From Volvox africanus (taxonomy: Eukaryota; Chlorophyta; Chlorophyceae; Chlamydomonadales; Volvocaceae): a stretch of DNA of 64,000 bases. Numbering within the stretch: the stretch's first letter is position 1; each line of letters opens with the position of its first letter. This document shows, piece after piece, positions 14,201-25,900 of this stretch. The DNA lies in the NCBI GenBank assembly GCA_030268105.1, contig BSDZ01000004.1:5377001-5441000 (forward strand), given 5' to 3'. Both the position numbers and the translations under genes were made by a program. The notes beneath the pieces were generated by a model. The model was not told where the DNA came from. It worked only from the letters and a program-made list of their open reading frames with translations, and did not search any database.

Positions 14201-14443
14201 GTAAACAGCGGCGGCCGGCGTTGGGCATGGTGTCTGCGTAGGGCTCGAGAGCACAAGCACAGCACGAATGGACCTGTCGTAGCGCAGGGAAAGTTCTGAT
14301 AATGAAACATGTTCTATGGATGTGTCTGGATGTGGCCGCGCTAATTGGTTTGCCAACGGCTGTACGCATACACGCGAACTGAGCGTGCATGTACCTCGGG
14401 AAACGGAGCTACAACACACGAAACATGACAGCATTGGTAACAT
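1044..14443 (-). CDS. PAS-domain class III guanylate cyclase (left paralogue)
   Basis: Predicted to convert GTP to cGMP. Exons in transcript order: 14443-12890, 12434-12227, 11517-10580, 9487-7034, 6872-6795, 6026-5862, 5443-5416, 4996-4890, 4729-4595, 3524-3392, 2516-2501 (16-nt microexon), 2142-2037, 1628-1044. Phases agree and give 2168 aa. The N terminus is Cys-rich (LSCFVCCSS), which could allow lipidation. PAS-like segments follow ([26 protein letters not shown]...LLLQ-TDVT), separated by long Gly, Ala and Gln runs. The cyclase domain covers about residues 1745-1985. Metal Asp are D1806 ([10 protein letters not shown]) and D1850 (VETIGD). E1846 and C1931 (RFCLFGDTVNT) are the residues that specify guanine. 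N1938 and R1942 are the transition-state pair. No membrane segment was seen. The 5' start is the first ATG of a Cys-rich exon resembling the right paralogue. The large low-complexity exons are the least certain part. Introns carry dispersed repeats. Confidence 0.85.
2501..2516 (-). other. 16-nt microexon of the left cyclase (encodes DTVNT)
   Basis: On the minus strand, cag precedes and gtgagt follows a 16-nt exon encoding most of the invariant DTVNT motif, including the catalytic Asn. It joins in phase between the CLFG exon (3524-3392) and the ASRMES exon (2142-2037). Without it the cyclase domain would lack an essential residue and lose frame. The right paralogue has the equivalent exon at 44886-44901. 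Confidence 0.9.
2695..3121 (+). repeat. Dispersed repeat A, copy 1 (about 430 bp)
   Basis: Closely matches the reverse complement of 6083-6510. Identity is strongest over the first 235 bp (from TATAGGAACC to GGGCGGAGC) and patchier after that, with shared blocks GGCGGACAGGG and CCCCACGGATC. It lies in the intron between the microexon and the 3392-3524 exon of the left cyclase. No coding capacity or terminal repeats were seen, so a short non-autonomous element is the likeliest nature. Confidence 0.85.
3351..3526 (-). repeat. Near-identical tract shared with 44352-44527 (paralogue conversion tract 1)
   Basis: Covers the cyclase exon 3392-3524 plus about 41 bp of the following intron. It matches the right paralogue with only a few substitutions, then similarity stops abruptly. 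Upstream intron sequence shares only the acceptor dinucleotide. Confidence 0.8.
3684..3960 (+). repeat. Dispersed repeat B, copy 1 (about 277 bp)
   Basis: Almost identical, in the same orientation, to 22941-23218. It begins GCCAAAGACCCTAA and ends near GTACCCCCCTATCC. It lies in the left cyclase intron between exons 3524-3392 and 4729-4595, while the second copy is in an intron of the JmjC gene. Open frames inside it are short and have no recognisable product. Confidence 0.9.
4890..5072 (-). repeat. Near-identical tract shared with 43440-43622 (paralogue conversion tract 2)
   Basis: Covers the whole GFTPMC exon (4996-4890) and about 75 bp of the upstream intron, including a pyrimidine-rich TTCTTCCTCCC stretch. 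I see a single C/T difference from the right paralogue over about 183 bp. Introns elsewhere in the two genes are unrelated. Confidence 0.88.
6083..6510 (-). repeat. Dispersed repeat A, copy 2 (inverted relative to copy 1)
   Basis: Reverse-complement counterpart of 2695-3121. It lies in the left cyclase intron between exons 6872-6795 and 6026-5862. The pair therefore flanks six catalytic-domain exons (6026-5862, 5443-5416, 4996-4890, 4729-4595, 3524-3392 and the sequence between them) in opposite orientation. Confidence 0.85.
7209..7270 (-). repeat. Triplet repeat encoding a poly-Gly run in the left cyclase
   Basis: CCACCG/CCGCCA repeats on the plus strand read as a long Gly run with scattered Asp in the cyclase frame on the minus strand, about 60 codons before the end of the 9487-7034 exon. 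It sits shortly upstream of the conserved CWHEVV PAS segment and looks like a length-variable linker. Confidence 0.85.
10303..10345. repeat. (TA)n microsatellite
   Basis: About 20 uninterrupted TA units in the left cyclase intron between exons 11517-10580 and 9487-7034. An imperfect TATATA stretch precedes it. Confidence 0.95.
11231..11264 (-). repeat. CAG/CTG repeat encoding poly-Gln in the left cyclase
   Basis: CTG repeats on the plus strand encode a run of about 12 Gln in the minus-strand cyclase exon 11517-10580, followed by a Glu/Asp-rich stretch. This is typical low-complexity linker between PAS segments. Confidence 0.9.
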
Positions 14444-17055
14444 TTACACGTGCTTGCTGGTCCTCTTGATGCGCTTGGTGCGCGACCCTTCGCCTGCTCT
14501 TTAACTGCACTGCCGCATAACTCCGAAGCTGTGGCGAAGCAAGTCCTTATGCACCTACAAACCTTTACTGCTCAATCCAATGCCAAGCCTCGGGAAATAG
14601 GTTTGTGGTGTGATGCTTTGATGCAAATGATGATGGCGTTACAAACCCAAAGTACGGCCTTTACGGGACAGGAAGATTATATGCATCGGGTGCTGGCAGA
14701 AAAAAATGTCAAAAATTAGGAAGTAAAAGGCTATATTTGAAGGTAGGAGAGCGAAAAGGAGTACTGACGCCATTTGAGCAGATCCCTTATAGCTTAACAC
14801 GATTTACAGGTTTCATTCATTTAAAGATTTTTATCAGGCACGATTGTCAAAAGACTTGCATATGTCATACGACAACCCAAAAAAACGGATGAGTAATTGG
14901 CAACAATTCGACAACATATATACAATCTGTTGGAATGTGAGCAACACTCATGTACGAAAGAATGTCAGAGCAAGTAATACGGCCCACGAGGGGCCGGGCG
15001 CTTTGCTGACTTCAACACAATCCCATTATCACATTAAGTTAGGTATGCTTTACGCTGAAATTTGATTAATTGGTTGATCGTTTACGAACCCCTTGGAGCT
15101 CGTAAGGCCCGGACCAGCCAGGAGGCTCAAGGGTCAGAAAGACCCTTGGTTTTAGAGCAAAAGTTGAACAGAATGTGAAAGCAGATGAAAGATAATTATT
15201 AAACGGTTCAAGTTTTGGAAAATATGTTTCTTCGTTGGTCACCATCAGGATGCATTCGCAAATATGCACGTACACTAAAAGCATAATCGCACCATAAAAA
15301 ACACGGATCCCTACATATAAAATCATAGCTTTTATTAACCCGCAAGTATCTCGACCATTTGCCGTCGATGCAGCTTGCCAAAAGTTGTTCCAGACATCTA
15401 ACTTGCCGAGTGGGATCCCGTGCCCGTTTTGTACGGACATGCTCGGACAGGTTAATGTCGCATACGGTCCTGCTTACCTACCTACATGAAGACGCCAGCT
15501 TCGACTATTATCTTCGGCAAGTCAGATGTCTGGTATATCTATGAAAGATCGCAACATTTATTAAGCGTCCGTGAGCTATGACTCCGTACGGTGGTTTTCC
15601 TGATAATTATCACTACTTATTACTTATTAATGGTTTTGTTGTTCTCATAGGTCTGGTGTATCTTGTGGTGCTTAGGCCACTCGCCGGAAACACCAGCCGC
15701 CTGTTGAGTGGGATATTGAAGTTCACATAGTTTCTTAGCGTCTAGGGCGAGATTATCGTCGCTCCGCTGCATCATGCATGCCCTAGGTGCCATGATGCAT
15801 GCTGTTGAGGCGCGTTCAAAGAAAGATGCGCCCGCGCCTTCTTGTCCCACCAGGAACGTATGTACGTAATGGTTGTAAACCTGGTGTGAGGTCTTACATA
15901 GGTAGGCGTGAGGGCACGCTCGCTTGCTGGGTATGCTGCACCATGGTGTACATTGGGCTAATCACATTCTAGTATTTATTTACTCCTCAGATTCAGGGGA
16001 TCTGGCCTGATCAAATCTGACCTGATCAAATCCCTCTCTGCTCCGTTTCTGTCTTGCTTGGCGCTTTGGCGTTTGATGTGAATCCAGTTAACGGCGGAGC
16101 TGATCCCCAAGAACGCAACGTTAGTCTCCCGTTTGCATGGTTTGGTCTTACGTTTGGTGTTACAAGCAAGAAAGACCAGGAAATAGCTTACGGGACCCAC
16201 ACTATCCAGGTGGTGCAAACGTCAGCGAGGTCAAGCAAGGAGAACGACTGGAGGCCTTGCTGATCCATGCTCAGGTGAACTATCTTCCAGCTGGTTAAGC
16301 CGCCGTTGAGGAAACTGTAACCGAGTCTGCGCATGCCCCCCCCACAAATGATGTACAGCAACTTCGCTCTTCTTTGCTCAATGTTGCTTTGGCCTGAAAT
16401 GCTCATAATCAGGCTTACAGGGGATGATCCTGTGCCTTACGTTTGCTCGTGGACGGTATCCAAGTTCAATATCAATTATACCAATCATTATCATGGATGG
16501 AATTAAACACACCGACGCGGTCATCCTGATACCCTTGGGGGGGGCCTAAGCAATTGGTCTACACAATTCTATGTTGTTGCTGGTGGTTGTAATGGCGGTG
16601 GTGCTGCTGCTGCTTGTGGAATTCTCGGGCAACCGCAGCCAAGTGGCTCCTTTACCCATTCCTTTCAGCTGTTGATACAAACCGTTTTCAAGGTTTCCAT
16701 CAAGATGGTTGGGGACTTTGTAATATTATGCCCCTTTTTCCCTTTATATTTGTGAAAGCTTACGGAGGCCAGCGAACTTGCATGTCACCACACGCCGCCT
16801 CCAACCTATGGTTCTTCCTTGGTATTGCATATGGCTACGGGAAGCGGGCACTTCAGGTGGCTACAGCGCTCCACAAGTGACGACGTACTCCCCACATGCA
16901 GCCTGCCTCGGATTCTGCGGCCAATGCGGTTGTTTCACATGCGCATACACATAGACGAGACGCCAAACACGCACCCTCAGGAAGTTGCGGTGGTTCGTGT
17001 CACGACATAGTCGTATTAGCGTTGTTCTTACGTAAAGCGAGAAGCTCCTACAGAT
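14444..17055. other. Intergenic region upstream of the left cyclase, no gene recognised
   Basis: This holds the left cyclase promoter and 5' UTR, then sequence without recognisable exons. A 90-codon open frame at 14450-14719 (plus) and a 124-codon frame at 15066-15440 (minus) show no known domain and no paired splice sites I could support. Parts are more AT-rich than the flanking genes, especially 14720-15060. Confidence 0.5.
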
Positions 17056-17345
17056 GAAACAAGCATTTGCTAATGCTAAAGTAGAACCAAAAGCTAAGTT
17101 AAAAGAGTTTAGGGTTTCTGAAAGGCACATGCTTGATGTGGGTCTGGAGCTTTAACCCAATCATTTTGAGATAGGTCAATTTGTAGACGTCTCTGGTACT
17201 TCAATTGGAAAGGGTTTTGCTAAAGTTATGAAAAGGCATAATTTGTGTGGGTTAGAAGCGTCTCACGGCGTTTCGATTTCGCTCTATAAATTGTCATAAC
17301 CCATGAAACAGCTAAACCTATTTGGGCACATGTTGGAACATTTGC
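17056..17345 (+). pseudogene. rplC: Rickettsia-type 50S ribosomal protein L3 (rplC) fragment, decayed
   Basis: Read from ATG at 17056, the frame gives [38 protein letters not shown] and [11 protein letters not shown] in the order found in the middle of bacterial L3. The MKQ.FANAK..PK.KLKEFR.SE stretch is characteristic of Rickettsiales L3. L3 is an early-assembling protein of the large ribosomal subunit near the peptidyl-transferase centre. The copy is broken: an in-frame TAA follows GLEL (17155-17157), another stop follows the SHGVSIS block, and the usual HRSHGSTGQ segment and C terminus are missing or scrambled. There is no start region, signal or transit peptide. The piece is AT-rich and uses A/T-ending codons, unlike neighbouring algal genes. 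This fits a bacterial insertion into the nuclear genome. A misassembled endosymbiont read is the main alternative, but algal sequence continues on both sides. Confidence 0.85.
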
Positions 17346-19961
17346 CATAATTATACACGATATTTCCATAATCATTGTTGTTATAACGACAGTATGTTTT
17401 CTTCCAACTTTATCACCAATTCAAGCTCCCCACGGACAGAAATGCAGGATCCAATTTCAAGTGGAGTTATCAAGCTTGCTGCAAAGTGGCACTGAATTTC
17501 CCCTCTCTGATAGACTGAAGATCCCCCTCCCTCGTACTGCCCATTGTGAAAACCTTTGGACTTCTATATTTTTGTACAAGTACTGTGCGCCACAGTTTTG
17601 TATATGCCTTCAATGCAAAATTCTCCATCACAGCCGTCCATGTTCGTGTCACAACGACGCCTCATCACCTACCATTACATGAATCCACAGGTCGGCATCA
17701 CTAACCCGTGCATACGCACCCAGGGGTAATGCGCCAGGGAACAACGTGAACAACATATACACCCACGTCTCTGAGTAGCCAGGCTAGAGGCTCGTGAGGT
17801 TTGAGTGCGCCCTCGCTGGCTCGAGCGAGGGAGGAACGCCCGGCAGGACAAACAAAGCCGCGTGTTTCCCCTTGGGAGCTGTGTTTCGTTCGTCCCGGTC
17901 AGGGCCCACGGTGCGTTCTTGTCCTTTCAGAACAAGTCGCCCACAGACAGTGTAACACCCTAATATCCACGCCATCCCTTGCATCCTCGCTCTTCATTCC
18001 GAACACTCCGTCAAGATAGAAGGCGAAATTTGGTCAAGCAAAGACCAAAAACGATGCGGACCCAATGCCGTGCCGAGCAATAGTGTCTTCATAAGGGCGG
18101 GTCCCCAGCGATACTCAGCCGAGTGGCGGAGCTGCGGTAGTTCCTAGCCGCTGGCGGGGCGTAGGCCCTAGCTATGCCGCGGCAGCAGCATTGGCATTGA
18201 TAACGGAACTGAGGCCATGGCCGGGAGATGTCTCTGACCCGACTCAGTACCCCGCAAGATGAACGGGATGAACGGGACACGCTGTGAATGAAAAACACGT
18301 GGAATGTCACTCTCTTTCTCTCTCTTTTATTGAGCGCAATCCTTTCCAAACATTCCAGATTATTATTACCTACGTCTCTAAGTAGCGCCCCAATCTGCCC
18401 CAAACAAACACAACAAGGACTGCGATGAGAGACCAACCAGAAACCCGCGCGGTCTGGATGTACTTAACGTGGCGCGCAAACGAAGCAGTGTGATTTCTCG
18501 CACAATTGCTCCTTCACGTGTCGCACAAAAAAATGATAACTCATTTGCCGTACACTTGCTCTGTGCATCCTTCACAGATGCCATGAGCAGCAGGCGTTTG
18601 GAAACCTGTTTCTTCAACAGTGCGAGTCATTATGGACTTTCCCTGCCTTGGGCAATCGCAACAACCTGTAAAACCTGTACACCTGTAACCGACAACTCGA
18701 TGACGACATCTCGGCAGCACGACATACAGGCAGTTGTGGTGGGATTTCCTGATTCATGCCAACCCATACAGCATGCGTCCAGGCGCCTTGGTGTGCAAGG
18801 ATCCTTAACTGTGATTTAATTGTATGTGCCCTGTGCCGACGAACATAGACCGCCGGCCGGAAAGGAGGTCAGACATATATACGGTATATGGTACTACGTT
18901 CCAAAAACGTGTGTACCGTGTACCGAATGAGGGATGAGGGAGTCCCGGGTTGCACCCACCATCACCACCATCACCCCGCTGTGAGTCTCACAACGACAAT
19001 CTCGCCAGTTGGGCCTTACGCATTGGGCTGAATCGAGATACGGGCCACAGGAAGTTGTGCATCCCTCTGATGCGGGCAACCGACCCATGGGTTGCCCTTT
19101 CTCGTCCGTGGCACTGCAGTGCCCGTAGCCCCTCGTTGAACCTTGCGTACCGGCAGTAGCTGCGGCGGTTGTTGTAGCATCCCCCACAGCGCCCATCATC
19201 AGGATGGCCGCACCGCCATCCCCATGGTACGTTCAAGTGCTGTCCGCTGATGCAAATCGACTTGCGTCCCATCCTTCCTGCACTTTGGCAACCATCTCTG
19301 CTGGCGCCAATCCGGCCCCTTTTCCCGCTGGTGGGTTCAGAACCACCTGAAATACACCCCCTCCAAATGTTGCATGGGTCAACGCTCAATGCATACCGCC
19401 CAGCTGCTCATGCTGTTGCCACTGCCCATGACATGGCGCCATCTGCTGCTGCGGCTGCTGTACTCAAGCCTGCCGCTACTGCAGGCCTGAAGTAACCCCC
19501 CGTACGGCATCCCTCCAGGAGTAGGGATAGTAGTAGCCATAGGTGCCGTAGTAACATCGACGTAAGGGACAGAAGCTAAGGCCACGCGCATAACTGCATG
19601 CCCGTGCAGCTGTCGCTGCCATCGAAGTTACAATAGCGATGCACCATGCGTGCGCTACTAAGCGCCTCCGGAACCTTACGACGAGGGTGTACGTGCCAGC
19701 GACCGCTTAATCCCTCCACCCCCAAAGATTAAGTTTTTGACCTAAAAGTTGTGTCAGCGTAGCTGCAGCGATAGTAGCAATAATATGCATTCACTCCGAT
19801 GCCAGTAACAGTGACAACATAAAATGCATGCACTCTGACGCCACCGTTTTCAATCCGAACTTCGCCACCGAATGGAAAGGTGGTGTGTCGAAGGCGAAGG
19901 ACGCAGGCCAGGGCAGTTTGCACAAAGCAGGTGGGAGCCGCATCGCCCCTTCTAACCAACC
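17346..19961. other. Intergenic / 3' flank of the JmjC gene, no gene recognised
   Basis: No exon with a recognisable product was found on either strand. The 3' UTR of the minus-strand JmjC gene lies at the right end. TGTAA on the minus strand at 19632-19628, about 330 nt past the stop, is a plausible poly(A) signal. Short open frames here lack homology and splice context. Confidence 0.5.
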
Positions 19962-22900
19962 TTATTGTACGGCTATGGGCCCGGTCGCGGCGTTCACTGA
20001 GCTGCCGCCGCCACTCATGTCGCCGACGACGACACCGTCACCGTTGAATGCACCGCATTCCATTAGTCCCTGCTTGGCAATAGTTGCGACTGCCGCCCCT
20101 GGAGCTACTGCAAACGTTGTCAGGTGTAATGGAGCTACAACAGCAAGACCCGGGACAGCTGCAGCCACCGTTGTCCGCGGCTGTTGCAGCGGAGGGTGTT
20201 TCCGGGGCCGACCCCTGGGTCGCTTGGGAAGCCCTGGTGGCGCCGCTGGTAGCGCGGCCGCCATGAGGGAGGTCACGGCTATGCCAGCGGAGGCGGGGCC
20301 GCCGCCATCTGTTATGGACTGCTTCGGCGGACGACCACGCCGCCTGGGACCTGGCAGAGCAGCATGCAGGACAGCGCTCCCTGCAATGCCCGCGCTGCCG
20401 GCATGATCATGCGCAGCCTGGTTGGCAATAGCAGTGGATGCAGCGACATTGGCATCGGCTGCGACTCCAGCAGCTGCAGTGACGGCCTTTGGCGGCCGGC
20501 CGTGACCCCTCGGCGCCGACGCAGCGACCGCACTAGCGCCACCGAAGCACCCGGCATCCTGCAGAATGCACTGCCACTTGGCATGGGGCCCTGTTGCTAC
20601 CGCCACAGTATCCAATATCCCCCCAGGAGCATCGGCCAGGAAAGGTCGCTTGCGTGGCCGTCCACGGCGACGTGGTGGAACCAATGCCGCTGCAGCCACG
20701 CCCTCGTCTGCAAGGCTCGTCCCAGCACCAGCAATGACGCATCTGCCACCAGCGTGGTCATGACCTTCCCCAGCGGAGGGCCGCCCTAGCCCTTCCTCCA
20801 CGACCTCGTTCTCGATGCCCTCCTCTTCGCTGCTCGTGTCTTGGAAGATGGCTGGTGGCAGCAGCCGAGCGGGCACCAGGTCCCTGCGCCGCATGTTGAA
20901 ATGTGTGTGTGTGTGTGTGTCTGTCTGTGTCTTATGTCTTTGCCTGTTGTAGCATAACAGGCTACAGGCTATCACCTCTTGTACGACACGTGAGTTTCAT
21001 AAGAACCCTGGTAAATTATGCTGCAGCACATGGCTCATTCGGCGGATATAGCCTGGCAGGCTGGAAGCTTCCAATCTTTTGTGGCCGCAGCAAACGCAGT
21101 GCCAGCAGCAATACCAGAGGTCATTGCGTGTGGCTAAGGATGCCCGTCATGCTGTTGATCACGATGACATGGGATGCTTATAGTAAATGAATGCCACCGC
21201 CAACGACTGCCATCGCCGCACACCCTTCTTACGCATATAACACTGTAGTGTATATATATATATATAATATATTATATATATATATATTATATAATGAATT
21301 ACGGAGTCTTTGTTACAAATATGACGACTTATGAAACGGCAAACGGCCCCCGTCTACATTGCCAACCAAGCGGGCACCTAACCCCACTGGTACACAACGA
21401 CCGACCCCTTGAGTAGGGCTATCTCCTCCCCCAGCGCCTTGCCTGAACAGGCGCATGTCGATGGTGACACTGTCCGGGTTACATTTGCACACCGCCGCCG
21501 TCGCACCCAGCGGCACCCAGCGCCGTGTGCCGAAGTTGACGGACTCGGCGCAATTGTAGCCGCAGTTATAGCCCGCATGGTACGCGCCTGAGGCCAAGGG
21601 GGTTTTTCCGTTGGCGGCTTGTCGTCCATTTGCGGAGGACCGGTCTCAAAAGTGTCGGTAGCTCAGCTCACAGAAGCGACTTTGGATGCCCCGGCCTGAC
21701 CGTGGACGCGTCAGTCGGGTCATTGCGGGCGAGGGCTTCCAAAGTGTGATCGATAATGGAGGAGAATGCAACTCCGACAACTCGAGGTCTCACTCACTTA
21801 ACGCTGGGTCTTACTCAAGAGACACGTGGCGTTAAACATGTGACAACAGCCCAGGGGTGGAGGCAGTTGACGAGGAGGCCGCAGGTCGCGAGCAGAGCAT
21901 GGATTCTGCGTACCGCTGCCCGGTACTCGCCCTTGAGCCGCGAAACGTTACGTTACGACCAACTTACTTACGACCCACGTACCTACCAATTGTCTGAATG
22001 AGAGAAGTTCCACAAAGTAAGAAACCTTCCTTGTCATGTATCCGTACCACTTGCCTTAGATATTAACTGAGCCGCGCAAATGTGCTCCAAAAAGACCAAA
22101 AATGACGAGCGACAGCCGTGTCGTACCGAGGTATTGTAACTTGCACGATATCTAGCTGGGGACCTCTTCATAAGAGGCGGCGCCGTTTCAAACCTTCCCG
22201 CGTAAACTGGAGGTCGCGCGCACCTGGGAAGTTGATGATGAACTCACGCGGCTCCTGAATGGCCTTGATGTACGGAATTGCGAAAGTGTCCAAAAGCTGC
22301 GGGCTGATGATGAGCTCCTAGGGTTAGCACCCGTGTGTTGTGTGTGTGTGTGTGTGTGTGTTGTATGGGGAGTGAGAGAGGGACGGGGAGTGAGAGAGGG
22401 ATGGGGAGTACCTTATATGCCTGTAGATCGGGAGATGGAAAATACGACCCACGACAGTGAAACTGAGAAGCAAGCGACCTTGACGACACACATGCACACA
22501 CACACATACACACATACACACAAACACATACACATATACACACATACACATGCACACACACACATGCACACACACACATACACACACACACACGTGCACA
22601 CTCTTTCCCACAAACCTTGTGTCTGAAAAACTCTGGACAAACCCTGAAGAGGTCCGGAAGCATCCCTTTGACAAGTCCCTCGAAGCGCTTGCGGCTGGCA
22701 GGCGGGATGCAGTACCATTGCTTGGGCGCGCCGAAGTGCAGGTAGTTGACGGAGTATAGGTCCATATCCTCAGTGTGCCTGGGGGACATGGGATTTGGTT
22801 AATGATGACGTAAGCACATTGAAAGCGCGTACTGCATGTCAATCGATGGGAGGCGGCGGGGTAGTGCGAGTTCCTGAGGCAGAATGCAGTTGGGAACCAA

Positions 22901-25900
22901 AGGTGGGAAGCTGCAAGCAATTAAGCTAGACTGAGAGCGGGCCAAAGACCCTAATGTTAAGGGCAGGGTGCCCCCATGTCGATGGACGGTGACGACCCCA
23001 ATTAAAGTGACCTGCGAGCTGACCAGTAGCGGAGTTGACGCCTTAGTTGATTCGGCAGATTCCGCTGGATGCTGGTGGTGGGTGCTGAACCTGGGAAAAC
23101 CACTGATTTCGGAGAAGTCGGCATGGGAGACTGGATGAGGGTGCCCCGAAACACCGGGGAAGGTAGGGACTGCCAGATTAGTGGCCACGGGTGATGTACC
23201 CCCCTATCCCACACACACAATTAAGCAGGGAGCTAAGCAGGGCGCTCATTCGGATGGGATGGCCACGGTCTTGGCGCCATAACAGATAACACACTGAAGA
23301 GACGCCGAAGGCCCCCGGTACACCTTCCGAGGCACGTCCAGGATCGCCCAGGATCACGCAAAGACCCCGTGAGCTTTTAAGACGATACGGATACAAGCAG
23401 CTTCTTCGTCGAGGGCCGTACTTCTCAACAAAGTGCGTCCCTCTCCTGGTCCCCGTCCTGAAAAACGCCCCCTTAGCCCCCTACCAAGCCGCACCATGCG
23501 AAGGTAGTACGCCACATGCCGAAGTACAGGTAGGGCTCGCTGACCCCAGGAAGGGAATATCCCGCATTGTGTAAGACCCGACTCAAGACCGTGTCTAAGC
23601 GCCGCAGGTTCCAACCCTAGCCGGCGCCAGCAGCACACGTTGAGGGATTCGAATGAGCACCTCGAACCAACGGGGGACTCAAATCGGAAGAAAAGATCAG
23701 AAAAGCTCTGAGTCACATAACGTACAAGCGAGAAGCGACTTGCGATGTGGCTGACGCACATGTGTGCTGCACTTGAAGCGTTTGTTTGCATGCGTGGTGA
23801 GATGAGAAAGTATCTGCCTGCTTTCCAGATAGACGGAAACAGAAACCTGAAGGCACATCCTCCGAATTAAGGAGGGATGATCCAGTCCTGGCGCAAGCAT
23901 GTTAAGATGTACCGATGCTACTGATGATACCGATGCTGCCAAGTACTTCAGATGCTGCCAAGTCAGCCAGGGACGGGATCCCGCTGTCACTGGGACCTGA
24001 GTGCATTACGGCGCCGGAAACCTCCTTTATGGGGAGCGCCTGATTACTGCGAAAACTCCCTTTCCCCACGCAGAACGAACGCCCCATACACCTATACTCA
24101 CTCACATAGGCATACACACACATACACACACAAAACACCCCAAGCTCATTTTACCCGGAGAACTCCATCCCCACGGCCCCCACAGCCCCTACCGGGCAAT
24201 CCTCGTCAAACAGGGACCCAAGCACATCAGCCCCGTACAGCGGCGGCCGCAGCGTCACGTTCTTCCAGAACTTTCGCTCGAGGTCCCGTGGGTCAGTGGC
24301 GGGAGGCGGCTGGTTTTCCGGGGCCAGAGCCTGTTGCGGCGGAGCGGTGTTCAGGGAGGGAGGAGTTGCATTCATCATGATGGGTGCTTCGGGAAAGACC
24401 GCAGGGTCTGAGTTCGGAAGCAGCAATGAAGAGATCTTGGTGATGTGATGGATGTCCTGTCCTGATCAGGTTGTTGTTGTTGTAATGAGTGTGTGTGTGG
24501 GGGGGGGGTTGGTTGTGATCCATTCCTGCAGTGCAGTGCGTTGCAGTGCTGGACCGGCTGCGGGAGGTGCAGTCGTCGTGCTGTCACCCTTGGCCTCTGA
24601 TCCTGAACCGGCCGCCCTGGAAGCTTCACGCTTTTCTCGCCCTTGCTATTTCGATACTGTGATTTATGGTGGCCAACCTCACCAGAGGTCTGAAGCCTCT
24701 TCGCAGGCTGAGCGGCGTCTCCTCGATGTATAACCCGCGGTACAGCCCCCGGCTGCCCGTGGCATGTTGCCGAATAGGCCGCTCTATGATGAAGTCAAGG
24801 TCATCGGAATAACCCTGCGGCAGGAGGGCCAGGGGAAGTTATGATCTTCATGCAGCGGCATAAGTTCATATCGCCCGGCTTAGAGATATGTATCCGGAGG
24901 CGGAAGGCAAGAAGCACGAATGGCCATGGATTACGAGCAAGGAAAGATGGAAGATTTGCAGGGTGGTGGGAGAGCCCCTACCCAGTAGGATGAGAGTCGA
25001 GGAAAGGATGCATAACGGCAGGGTCGTACGGGACGACGGCTGGCAGAGGGCGTTCAGGACAAGAGTCCGACAAGGCGTTCAGGGCAGCTTCCAAGACATT
25101 TTTCCTACGCAAACCCTAAACCCGACCGATGAGGCCTGGTGAGCCACTGATCCGTATGCGGTATCGATGGTGCCTGGTTTAAGCAGGCGCGGTTTAAGCG
25201 ATGTGCGCTTCTCCCATCCACAGCATACAACCCCCCTAACCCCGTAATCCTCCCCACAGCAGCAGACCCGATGTGCAATATGGCTCGGGAGGAGACGAAA
25301 CGACACTAAAACATGGATAATCTACCATCAAGCTTTCACAACTTGGTGATAATACAACCTCACTGAGTGTTGAGCTGTTCGCATACACAGATAGCGTAGT
25401 AAAAATGGATGGGCAATGCGAAAAGGGCAATTTGCGGATGCGAGTGATGATGTGGAGTGATTCCACCTTGGGCTAGAGAACGGCAGAAAAGAGGCATCCG
25501 TTATTAGGAGAAGGAAGAGCATGTGTTATTGCAGCCCCTCCGAACCCCGATGTTTACATAGCATTGGAAATGGATGGATGTATGAAGATTTCTGTCAGAT
25601 GTTGACAGGTCCGCATGGGGTGCATTACCGGTAATTTTCAGTGTATGGAAGCAGAATGCATCACTGCATCACATCGTGAAATACTGAATTATAGATTCCT
25701 CTTCAACTAAACTTTTGCGCTGGAAATGACTGTGCGGTTGACAGCGCCCAGATTGATTATATGACTTGACGACTGGCGCAGCCGTTACGGCACCCGACAC
25801 CACTAGGGCATTTAATGATGAGTAATGATAGTCATATGTCACGTTAAAGGTTAAATTACAGCGTCGGCAACGAGCTTTTGGACTCGACTGTTGTATCCGT

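Noticed and set aside
14450..14719. 90-codon plus-strand frame upstream of the left cyclase
   Set aside because: No domain, no splice partners, and no sign of selection that I can see. Mentioned only as an open frame in the intergenic entry.
20075..20975. The AT-hook frame as a stand-alone gene with its own ATG
   Set aside because: Possible, but the frame upstream is only CA-repeat. The exon joins in phase to the JmjC exon, and no promoter-like sequence separates them. Kept as an alternative in the JmjC entry.
22324..22920. Cys/Val-rich 198-codon minus frame
   Set aside because: Mostly GT/CA dinucleotide repeat translated. Only the part at 22616-22778 is a real exon, and it is read in another frame.
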